Below, piece after piece: positions 23,000 to 33,027 of a stretch of 64,000 nt of DNA. How positions within the stretch are numbered: the first letter of the stretch is position 1; each line of letters starts with the position of its first letter. Both the position numbers and the translations under genes were made by a program. Source of the DNA: Paroedura picta (lineage: Eukaryota > Chordata > Lepidosauria > Squamata > Gekkonidae); NCBI RefSeq assembly GCF_049243985.1, contig NC_135371.1, positions 4,861,501 to 4,925,500 of the forward strand. The letters are read 5' to 3'. Under the pieces are notes generated by a model. It was not told where the DNA came from. It saw only the letters and a list, made by a program, of their open reading frames with translations, and made no database searches.

Positions 23000-23457
23000 G
23001 GAAGGGTGGCTTGAGACCTTTGAATTCCTGGGAAGCTAAAAAGAACATGTGTTTTCAGGGGCAATCTAGAGCCATTCAGCCATTGTCAAGATCTGATGAT
23101 ATCCCTCAGCCATCCAATTTTCCAACGCAGCCCTATCTGCGTTCATGTTACCATACCTATTAATATAGAAGTCTTTTCAAAAAAGATACTTGAACTTTCT
23201 CTACTCCTTCTTTTAGCCATAAACTTCTACCAGCTGAAGAGGGTGAGGCATGCAAAGGTGGCAAATTCCCAGAATGGTTTGCCTGGGTCATAGATGTTGC
23301 CAAAAAGGAATGGTCAGCACCTTTCAGCCCATGCTTTCACCATCAGGCAGAGTAAATTAAAAGGGAGGGAATACCCCCTACACACTGGAGAATGGGTTAT
23401 GGTAGAATGGTAGAAGGATGGGCGAAGGGAGAAATGATAATGCAGAAGTTCACATAA

Positions 23458-23880
23458 TATTTTATTATTTATTTATTTATTTCCCGCCACTCCCTAACCG
23501 GCTCGCGGTGGGTCGCAATGTCTTAAAACCCCATTAAAACTCCCATTAAAAGACTTCAAATATCCCCCACATGGCGGAAACATCTCATTCCCCACTACTA
23601 CTGAAGGGGGGTGGAGAAGGAGGTCCAACGATGTACACTTCAAACCCCCAGGGGGGGCGATAGATCTACTTTGCCAATCCCAGCCATAAACCTGGTGGAA
23701 GAGCTCTGTTTTACAGGCTCTGTGGAACGCTGAAAGATCCCACAGGGCCCGTAGTTTACCCGGGAGCTCATTCCACCAGGTAGGGGCTAGGACCGAGAAG
23801 GCCCTGGCCCTGGTTGAGGCTAGGTACAGTTCCCTAGGGCTGGGAATAACCATTTGGAGTGGAACACCCAAGATCAGAGA
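23458..23880 (-). mobile_element. L2-like LINE 3' end, intron 3 of V2R-3
   Basis: The minus strand encodes the same C-terminus as 10984-11690 (YLASTRARAFSVLAPTWWNE, HRACKTELFHQVYG), with an (attt)n tail at its left end. It is 5'-truncated. Confidence 0.85.
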
Positions 23881-25077
23881 ATGCTTTCATCCCACTGGGC
23901 AGGTTTCATTACTGAAAGAATAAGGAAGGGCCCTATAAAATACCCTTCCAACTTCCAACTTCCAACCCTTCCAACTGTGGCCAACTTTCGGGAGATGTTC
24001 TGTTGAGAGCCATGCCTTCTTTTGCTCCTCAAATGATAGGCATAATGCAATTTAGTTTTGAAGCCTCCTCAGGTGCATTGATAAGCTCCATTGATGAGGC
24101 ATGACCATCCTCTAAGGAACTACAAGATTTGTATCGATCAAATTAAGAAGATGCCAAGGGCTTAGATTTAGAAGTTCACTGACTGAAGAAGAAAGCCATT
24201 TAAAAAACAAACAAATGAACAGAATTCTAAAACAAAAAGAGCATTAAGATAAATACTGGCAATTCATTTGTTTCATAAACCAGTTTGGTCTCTTCTCTCA
24301 CAGACAGGACCTTAATTGTCCAAAATGGGAACCACCAAGTAGAAATGATTATCCAAGAAAGGCTATGGATGGTTTGGAGTTGCTCGAATTTTTGTAATAA
24401 CCAACTTAAAAGCATTGCCCACAGTGGGAAGATAAATACCCGTAGATCTGAGGGAATAGAGTAGCCCTGGACCATTTCCTCGAGAGCCGATGCAGTTTTG
24501 TGGTTAGTGTGTTTGACGGGGATTTTGGAAATGTAGGTTTGAGCAAGGTATAGCCATCTGAATGTATCAAACTGATGAGGAAGAAGAAAACCACAGCTGC
24601 CACCAGTTTGTAGAAGAGTCTTCTGTCTTCTAAAGGCTGCTGTCATCTCTGTGATTCTAGCTTCATCGTTTCCTGAGACACCTCCAGTTTCAAAACTCTT
24701 CTGTGGGCGGAATGCGTTTGGGTGAGAATGGAGACCTGGAAGCCAATTTAGGCATTGTGAACACGATCTTGTTTTCCAACTTGTCCATTTTGAGAACGGA
24801 AGTTGGGAGTATCGAAAGACAGGCCTCAGGAGAGATAAAGCTGACCATGGACCAGGATGCCATTGTGTGGCCCCCCTTGTTTAAGCAGGTGGGAATGTTT
24901 ATTCATCACTTTCTATATTTCTCAAGGTTGCATAAGATATATAGATCTGTGTGGTACCAGAGACCTCCATGAGAGTCTTAGGAGCCTTTCATTTTAAACT
25001 AGTTTTTGTGGTGGCTAGCAATAAGCACATGTAAACTAACATTTAATCATGTGGATATTCCATAGAGACATATGTGA

Positions 25078-25345
25078 AACTAGGGACAAAGCCCGTTGCA
25101 TTCAGGAATACAATGGGTACTAGTTTGGGGGGTGGGGTGGGAGAACTCTGCAGATGGCCTCTCCCCCCAGGATCTGGAAAGCCTGTGGGCTGGAGGCCCT
25201 GGGCAGGGAACTCACCAGCAATGTCAGCTCTCACCTCAGGGATCTGCAGCCTCCGAGCCTTGAAGTGGGAGGGGTTGTTCGGGGGGGGGGGACAGACAGC
25301 TGCCCTGAGTGGGTGTTAAGTGCCGAGTGGCACTTAAGCCATGAG
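25078..25345. repeat. Unnamed repeat in intron 4 of V2R-3
   Basis: Begins 'actagggacaaagcccgttg' and contains the small inverted repeat 'ttgcattcaggaatacaatg'. A related start occurs at 15373 ('cgagaggcaaagcccggtgc'). It looks like a DNA-element end, family unknown. Confidence 0.4.
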
Positions 25346-26164
25346 ACCAGCTCCTCCTCCAAGCCCTTACCAGAACTACTAAGTGGAACAGATATTATTA
25401 CCCAGGGAGTCAGTTCTCCTTTCCCTAATAATGCTCCTTGTCTTTGTGCACAGACGGTTCCTGTTTCCAGGTGTACTGAAAGATGCCTCCCTGGATATGC
25501 GAAAGTGGTTCTGGAAGGGAAGCCTGTTTGCTGCTATGACTGTTCTCTGTGTGCAGAAGGGACCATCTCCACCCAGGAAGGTGGGTGATAGGGAAAAAGG
25601 ACACCCTTTTGGGTATGGACAAAAGAATCAGTTTGTAGATTTCTGAGCATTGTTCTAAAACTTGGTGGACTCGTCTTTCTTGTTCCAGTTTTCAAAGGAA
25701 AGACCTCATGGGGAGAGGTCACTGAGTAAACAGTGGCATGGAGAAACGTTCATAATCATTGGCTTCTGTTGTACTCTGTGGCTCTCACAGTTTTTAGTAA
25801 TTTCTGGTCCTTTGTGATGGTTGTTGGTACCTGGTAGTTCTTAATTATCGGGATCAGTCCTGTTAGGCCAATCAGGCATCACTGGAGTCTTGGAAGACCC
25901 AACTGTATGAATTATTAAAATTCCACCAAATCTTCTACAATCTCCTTGGATCCCTTGAGAGGCATACAGAAGTTCCTCGGGATACCTCTATATTTTCACA
26001 TAGGTTCTAGCTGAGTGATGTTGAGTCATTTCTGACTTCATTGGGTTGGCGTGAGGATAATGGGAGAATTCCAGGCCTTTCTAACTGAGAGGTGACATTC
26101 CCATGTGTGTTGGGCATGCCAGAAAGGGCCACAAGACCCAAGGACTGGCAAAATCCCTTCTGCC

Positions 26165-26735
26165 CAGCCACTTACAATCTGCCTAAATTCATAGAATTGG
26201 CATTTTTGGCAGATGGCTGTCTACCCTCTGCTTAAAAACTTCCAAAGAAGGAGAACCCACCACCTCCCAAGGAAGCCTGTTCCTCTGAGGAACTGCTGGC
26301 AGGAATTTCTTCCAGCTGAAAATTCTTTTGGATTAATTTAGAATAATAGAATCATAGTGTTGGGACAAACCTCCAGTCCAGCCCCTTGCAGAGTACATAC
26401 ATTTCTTCCCATTGGTTCTGGTCCAACCATCTGGGGCAACAGATAACAACTCTGCTCCATCCTCCATGTCACAGCCCTTCAAGTACTTGAAGATAGCTAT
26501 CATATCACTTCAGTTGTTTTCTCTCCAGGCTAGGCAGACCAAACTCACTCAACCCTTCTTCGTTCGACTTGGACTCCAAACCCCTCATCATTTTTGTTGC
26601 CCTCTTCTGGACGCACTCCAGTTGGTCTACATCCTTCCTCAATTGTGTTGCCCCAAACTGAACACAGTACTCCAAGTGAGGCCGAATCAAAGCAGAGTAA
26701 AGCAGTACCATCACCTTGTGTGATCTGGACACTGT
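26165..26735 (-). mobile_element. CR1 LINE fragments, intron 5 of V2R-3
   Basis: The minus strand at 26505-26732 translates to CR1 RT sequence (LYSALIRPHLEYCVQFGATQ, CVQKRATKMMRGLE). The left part to 26165 is an older CR1 3' end ('gaacccaccacctcccaagg'). Confidence 0.8.
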
Positions 26736-27930
26736 ACGTCTTTTGATACAGAAGATTTGGGGCTCTCAAATGGGTTTTTATATTAAGAATTTTAAAAATT
26801 ACTGCTGAATGTCCTTATGTCTACTTTGTATATCTGTCTTATTGATGTCAGCCGCCCCAAGTCTGTCCTAGGGAAAGGTGACCAATATATCCAATTATTA
26901 TTATTATACATGAAAAATCTTACCCTGATAGAATTTGACTCTATGGAATCTAAAAGAATTCACTGTCTTGAATATGAATGAGCTACAGATGATGCTGAAG
27001 TCCCTCTTTATCTTTCCAGATGCTGCTCATTGCACCAAGTGCCCAGAAGATCAGTATCCCAACCTGGACCACACTCAGTGCCTTCCCAAAAATATTACTT
27101 TCCTTTCTTATAAGGAGACTTTGGGGGTTATCCTCATTGTTTTGGTTCTGTTCTTCTCCATAGTCACCCTTCTAATTCTAGGAATCTTCATTAGAAATAT
27201 GGACACTCCGATAGTCAGAGCCAACAACTGAGACCTCACCTACATTCTTCTCATCTCACTCCTGCTTTCCTTCCTGTCCTGCCTTCTGTTCATCGGCCAG
27301 CCCAGGAGGTTGACCTGCCTTCTCCGACAAACAGCCTTCAGCACCATCTTCTCAGTTGCCGTCTCTTCAGTGCTGGCTAAAACAATCACTGTGGTGGTGG
27401 CCTTCATGGCCACCCAGCCAGGGAACAGGATGAGGAAATGGGTGGGGAAGAGTATGGCAAAGTCCATTGTCCTTTCTTGTTCCACTGTTCAGATTGGCTT
27501 CTGTGCCCTCTGGCTGGGCATCTCTCCCCCTTTCCCAGAGTCTGACATGCACTCCCAGCATGGACAGATTGTATTGCAATGCAATGAGGGGTCTGTGGCC
27601 ATGTTTTATGGTGCCTTGGGCTACATGGGCTTCCTGGCTGCCATTTCCTTCACAGTGGCCTTCCTGGCCAGGAGGCTTCCTGGAGCCTTCAATGAAGCCA
27701 AGCTGATCACCTTCAGCATGCTGGTCTTCTGCAGTGTTTGGGTGTCCTTTGTGCCCACCTACCTGAGCACCAAGGGGAAATACATGGTTGCTGTGCAGGT
27801 CTTCTCCATCTTGGCCTCCAGTGCTGGGCTGCTGGGCTGCATCTTCATGCCCAAATGTTACATTATTGTCGTGAAACCTGGCATGAATATCAAGGACCAT
27901 CTCATGATGAAGAGTCAAGATGGCGTTTGA

Positions 27931-28266
27931 TTCTTGGCACAGTGTTTGCTTTTTTAATTTTAATTATTGTGTTGCCTGTGAACTCACTGCACAATTGAAC
28001 CCTCTCCTATAGTAATAAAGAAATTTATTTTGTATTCATGGTGACAGTCACACATTACAAAAGCAAATGCTTAACATCGAAGTTGTGACTGCAGCTATTC
28101 TCCCTTAGTTTTAGTTGCTGATTTCCACTTGCTTCCCATTGGATTTCATTTTCATATGACCTTAGCCAATAACAATGAACATCTGATGGTATTTTGGCTT
28201 TTGAGTTGGACTGGGGGTCCAATTGGGGACGATCAGCTGCTCTCTCATTGATTTGTTCATTTAGAA
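27931..28266. other. 3' flank of V2R-3 with poly(A) signal
   Basis: An AATAAA at 28013-28018 lies about 85 bp past the stop. No other gene is seen. The flank shares 'gcttaacatcgaag' and 'cttcagctg'-type sequence with the V2R-2 flank at 13310-13345. Confidence 0.5.
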
Positions 28267-28402
28267 CAGGGCTAGTCAACCTGTGGTCCTCCAGATGTTC
28301 ATGGACTACAATTCCCATGAGCCCAGGCAAGCAAATGCTGGCAGGCGCTCATGGGAATTGTAGTCCATGGACATCTGGAGGACCACAGGTTAACTACCCC
28401 TG
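28267..28402. mobile_element. 136-bp palindromic hAT MITE downstream of V2R-3
   Basis: Same length and sequence as 20477-20612 with few differences. It is flanked by a perfect 8-bp duplication ATTTAGAA (28259-28266 and 28403-28410). Confidence 0.93.
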
Positions 28403-28774
28403 ATTTAGAACATCCTTGTAATGCCTTTCTAGCCAATCAGGTTCCTGAAGGCAATCAACAGGAGAAGATGAAAACTATTTTGAGGAAGCTCAGTCATCCC
28501 AGAGAGGGAAAGGGCAGTGATGTCTAATTCTGACTCGACCACAGCAATGGTGAATTGCCTGCTGTTCCAGATAACCACCACCATGGATATATAGTTTTGT
28601 GTCTCCAATGTGGAACACGTCCCCTTTAGAACAGGCATGACTACGTAACACTACGGGCATGACCATTTTAATGATTTATTGTTCTCCGGTGCCATGGTTC
28701 AAAGCCCCCTCCCTTTTGGTCGATCCCAAGTTCACGTGTTCAATGCAGCTTCTTTGTCTTTTCCTACCATTCAC

Positions 28775-28880
28775 CTTCCCTTTCCTCTCCCCACAACAGA
28801 CCCCCTGTGAGGGAGGTGAGGCTGAGAGAGCCCTGAGATTCCTGCTCAGTCAGAACAGTTATCAGTGCTGTGGCGAGGAG
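28775..28880 (-). mobile_element. Partial tRNA-SINE
   Basis: Contains 'tttcctctccccacaacaga', 'aggtgaggctgagagagccc' and 'ctcagtcagaacag', the internal part of the SINE, with both ends lost. Confidence 0.65.
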
Positions 28881-28899
28881 GTAGATACCAATGATGAAA

Positions 28900-29247
28900 G
28901 GGGCCTACAATCAATCATAAGCCCAGCAGAAATATAATAAACTCCACAGGGCCCAGATCTCGGTTGGCAGAGTGTGCCACCAAGTTGGAACCATAACTGA
29001 AAGGGGTCTGGCCCAGGCTGGCAACAGGCACACTTGTTACAGACGGGGGACCACCAGGAGATTCACTGTTTGAGAGCATGAAGCTCTGACAGGGATATAT
29101 CGGGGAAGGCAGTCTTACAGATCATTGAGTCCAGTCTATTAAGGGTGCTGAAGGTCAAGGTCCAGATGTTGAGCTTGGTCAAGTGCTCCACTGGAAGCCA
29201 CAGCAGTCGAAGAAGCATTGCTGTATGTGTGCTCAATACGGGGTCTT
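28900..29247. repeat. Unnamed repeat at the left end of the V2R-4 unit
   Basis: Shared with 43255-43465, 43655-43985 and 57680-57930 ('gcccagatctcggttggcag', 'gggatatatcggggaaggca', 'gaagaagcattgctgtatgt'). It resembles the 3' UTR of an L2-like LINE. It stops at 'ggggtcttgg', where the V2R promoter homology begins in all three units, so it marks a common ancestral insertion. Confidence 0.55.
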
Positions 29248-29770
29248 GGACTGAAAGTTGTTTCCCCCTAAAAGTTAGGCCAAGTTCACATGCCCTTTCC
29301 ATGACCCAGGCCACGTGAAGTTGTGTTGCTGAGTTCTCGCAAACATGTTTTCTCCATCTCTGCACCTGCGTTTAAACACAAGGAAAGAGCCTGTGGGGGT
29401 TCAGATGCTTTCCTTTATAATTATCAAAATCCTGGCGATTTTTTTCTGGATCTCCACCGAGCTCCAGGGAATTAGGGAAAAGTTCTCTCGGAAACCATGA
29501 GAACGACGAGCAAGATGACGCAATCTCTTGCAACAGGACCAGAAAGTCTGATGGATAAAAGCATTTTGTTCCACTGAGTTCAGCGGACAAGATGTCTGGG
29601 GGGTGTTGTGTTGGTGGAAAGCTTTCAATCCTTCCCTTTCCGTCTGATCAAGCCAGGGCAGGACTGCTCAAGTGACTACAGCCCTGGTTTTGCCAGGGGA
29701 TCCTGCACCTCTCTCTGTCGGTCTCTGAGTTCCGTCTCCTGGGAGGGGAAAAGGTGCACACAGGCAGAGA
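29248..29770 (+). promoter_or_regulatory. 5' flank and promoter region of V2R-4
   Basis: Nearly identical to 43990-44507 and 57930-58437, and alignable with the V2R-1 and V2R-3 flanks from 'actgaaagttgtttccccc' onward. A TATA-like gataaaag lies at 29554-29561, 217 bp before the ATG. V2R-5 and -6 have cataaaag there. Confidence 0.6.
29554..29561 (+). promoter_or_regulatory. TATA-like box of V2R-4
   Basis: gataaaag, 217 bp upstream of the ATG, after 'caacaggaccagaaagtct'. Confidence 0.5.
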
Positions 29771-32700
29771 ATGGTCTTGCTTCTGCTCCTGCTGCTTCTT
29801 CTTTCAGCCTGCAGAATGGGGAGTGCTGAATGCCCATTTGCTTTGCCAGTGGATGAAATTCTACCCTTTAATATCCTCCGGAATGGGGACCACGTCATTG
29901 CTGGGCTTGTCACTTACATGGTTACTGATGAGCTATCATATGGCTTCAGGGAGTCTCCTTTCTTTAAATGGAGGTGGTAAGTCAGACCTTGGTGCGTCTT
30001 TTCAATGTATGTGATGGAACAGAATTCTGGGTCCAAATGTCCGTGTGACGCTTTGCTTCCATCTATTAAGGGAGCAGATATTGCTACGTGTTTTCCACTG
30101 CCAGGAAGCTGGGAGTGAAGCATCTCACCACAGCCATGATCTGCTGGATTATGGTTTTGTGAGTTGTGTGGGTTTTGTGGCGGGCTTGGAGCCGTATTTT
30201 AATAATAACTAATCCTCAAGCATCTGACAAAGTCCTCTCAAACAGGAGGTATTTTGAATGAAGCCAAATAAAACAGCTTAAAAAAACAACCAGTTTAGAC
30301 CGCTTTATTATACTACAATCGTTGTTCTGCATTGAACATAGTCTATTGAAAAACTACGTTGCTGTGCTGTCTCCATGGAACAATTCATAGTCCTGCCCCC
30401 TGTAGTTTTGCTAACTCCGCTTTGTTCTGTAATGCCGTCACTAATCTGCACAACTAAGGAGCTTCTCGGCAGGACTAATAGAGTATCTCAGGCAGGAGAG
30501 AAATGAATTGGTGCAAAGCCTCTTTCGTAAACAACCCTTAAAAGACGCTTAAAGCGCCAAAGAGGCAGTTCCCCATGCAGAGCAAAATCAGTTTTGCGGA
30601 GTAAATTCACTCTTCTATGTAGAGACAAGAAAAACAACGATGTATTTAGTGAGTTTTCATCTGCTTTTCCATCATGCACAAGGGGCCCACGAAAAGAAAG
30701 ACATGGATTTGGTGAGCTCCCCACCTAACTACCATAGGCCTACCACAAGTCTTATGGCAGGATGATTTGTAAGCATTGTTCCTCCAATGAAAACAGACGA
30801 CCCAATTAATGTCCTTACACAATGAATGGTGGGTGGATTGAAGCCCCATCCTAGGTAGGCACTGTGGACTGTACTTTTGTTGGAATCAAATTTTGTTGGA
30901 CTTGCATTTGAAGGGGGGGGATGTGTATGGTCAGACTGGAAATTTCACCTCTTTCTGGTGAAATTTCCGTCCCTCTTTCTCTGGCTAGGCAGCCCTGATA
31001 AACCTGACTGTGAACCAATGCAAGCTGCATCAATCCTAAGGAAGAAGATTCTGTATTTTGATAGGCACCCCAGCCCAGGGACACTGCCCCCAAGGCAGTG
31101 TGATAGAGAATCCAGGTGCTGGAGTGTGGCTCAGTGGAAGAATCTTTGCTTTGCGCACAGAAGGGCCCAGGTTCAATCCCTGGCACCTCCAGGGATGAGG
31201 GAAGAGGCAGAAAGGCCACAGCCTGAGATCCTGGGGAGGCACTTCCACTCTATGTAGGCCAGTAGTTCTCAACCTTCCTAATGCCACAACTCTTTAATAC
31301 AGTTCCTCATGTTGTGGTGACGCCCAACCATAAAATTATGCAAGTGTTCTTTCACAGAAATTAAACCAAAAACTGACCCATGGCTTGAACATCAATTGTT
31401 CATGATTGTATGTAAATTGTTTCCCTCCCGGGGTTTCTCAGCTCAGTTCTGCCACTTGTCCCACCATGCAGATCTTGCTTTTTTCCACTGCTCCAGACAG
31501 ACGAATGATCTATCTCGATCCACCCTGGCCAAGCTGCTCACCCTGCTGCAACCCCTGTGAAAGGGTCGTTCGATCCCCAAAGTGGTCCCGACCCCCAGGT
31601 TGAGAACCACTGGTGTATGTAATTCTGACTTTGTTGGAGCAGAGTGTTCAACATCTTGGATGCCACAAATTCAACCAATCCCAAAACAGGACAAATTTCA
31701 TCCCCGGAGAAGGGTTGGCTCTTATATGCTACTTTTCTCTACCCAAAGGAGCCTCAAGTGTCTTACATTCTCCTTCTCTTTCCTCTCCCCACAACAGACA
31801 CCCTGTGAGGTGGGTGAGAATGAGAGAGCCCTGATATTACTGAAGGATAGTTGGTTGTTATATGCCGCTTTTCTCTACCCAAAGGAGCCTCAAAGTGGCT
31901 TATAGTCACCTTCCCTGTCCTCTTCCCACAACAGACACCCTGTGTGGGAGGTGAGGCTGAGGGAGCCTGAAGAACAAGAGGTGGTTCTTAGATGCCGCTT
32001 TTCTCTACCCGAAGGAGTCTCAACGTGTCTTATAGTCACCTTCCCTTTCCTCTTCGCACAATAGACACCCTGTGAGAGAGGTGAGGCTGAGAGAGCCCTG
32101 ATATTACAACTCGGTCAGAACAGCTTTGTCAGCGCTGTGGCCAGCCCAGGTTCACACCACCTCAACTGCTTCTGGATTTTATTCAGGTGTATTGTTCAGA
32201 TGACTTCAGGGTGTGACAATAAAATCAGAGTCCAGTAGCACCTTTAAGACCAACAAAGATTTATTCAAAGCGTGAGCTTTTGAGTGCAAGAAGAAGAAGA
32301 AGAAGAAGAGTTGGTTCTTATATGCAGCTTTTCCCTACCCGAAGGAGGCTCAAAGCGGCTTACAGTTGCCTTCCCATTCCTCTCCCCACAACAGACACCC
32401 TGTGGGGTGGGTGAGGCTGAGATAGCCCTGATATCGCTGCTCGGTCAGAACAGCTTTAACAGTGCCGTGGCGAGCCCAAGGTCACCCAGCTGGTTGCATG
32501 TGGGGGAGCGCAGAATCGAACCTGGCATGCCAGATTAGAAGTCCGCACTCCTAACCACTACACCAAACTGGCAGACTAAGGATGCAACTTATTGATAGGT
32601 GTTGCCCATGTGTGAAGGAACATATTGGAACCCTGTCTATGGTATCCCTAGAAATGTATATGTATATATTTCCTAGGACGTCTCCAGCAATGAAGTGGAA

Positions 32701-32988
32701 CCACCTTGCCTTCACACTGGCCGTTCAAGACATCAACCAGAATCCCAGGCTCTTACCTAATAATACCACTCTGGGCTACGCCGTCTATGAGAACACTTTC
32801 AATCCCCGGGTGACATATTATGCTTTGATGGACCTCATACCCTCTGGCCAGGAGACCATTCCAAACTACAAATGTGGCAGACAGAATCAACTGCTGGCTG
32901 TTCTTGAAGGGTCTAATTCTGGCATCTCCATTGATGTTTCAATGTTCTTGAGCACCTACAAAGTCCCTCAGGTATGAACCAGGGATGG

Positions 32989-33027
<39 letters not shown>

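Larger units (their letters stand above)
17047..27930 (+). pseudogene. VMN2R-like: V2R-3: V2R gene with one nonsense codon in the 7TM exon
   Basis: Exons are 17047-17252, 19078-19369, 21073-21909, 24661-24888, 25454-25580 and 27020-27930. All have GT-AG borders and preserved phases, for 867 codons including the final stop. Residues 1-21 are a signal peptide (MVLLLLLVLLLP...). Ligand-domain signatures are [31 protein letters not shown] and PWQ|LHRFLRHLQF, then linker GKPVCCYDC and [11 protein letters not shown]. The one defect is TGA at 27229-27231 (codon 634) where V2R-1, -4 and -5 have CGA (Arg of NNRDLTY, first intracellular loop). This is a CpG-to-TpG change, and it would remove helices 2-7. 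Everything after it is open to the normal stop. I call it a very young pseudogene. A null allele in the sequenced animal or a base error are the alternatives. An AATAAA at 28013-28018 is the likely poly(A) signal. Confidence 0.88.

Noticed and set aside
31113-31190. tRNA-like sequence with A-box and B-box motifs
   Set aside because: It is the head of a SINE: it is followed by a SINE body, duplicated at 45843 and lacks a clean acceptor stem. The many other tRNA-like heads in the window are also SINEs.
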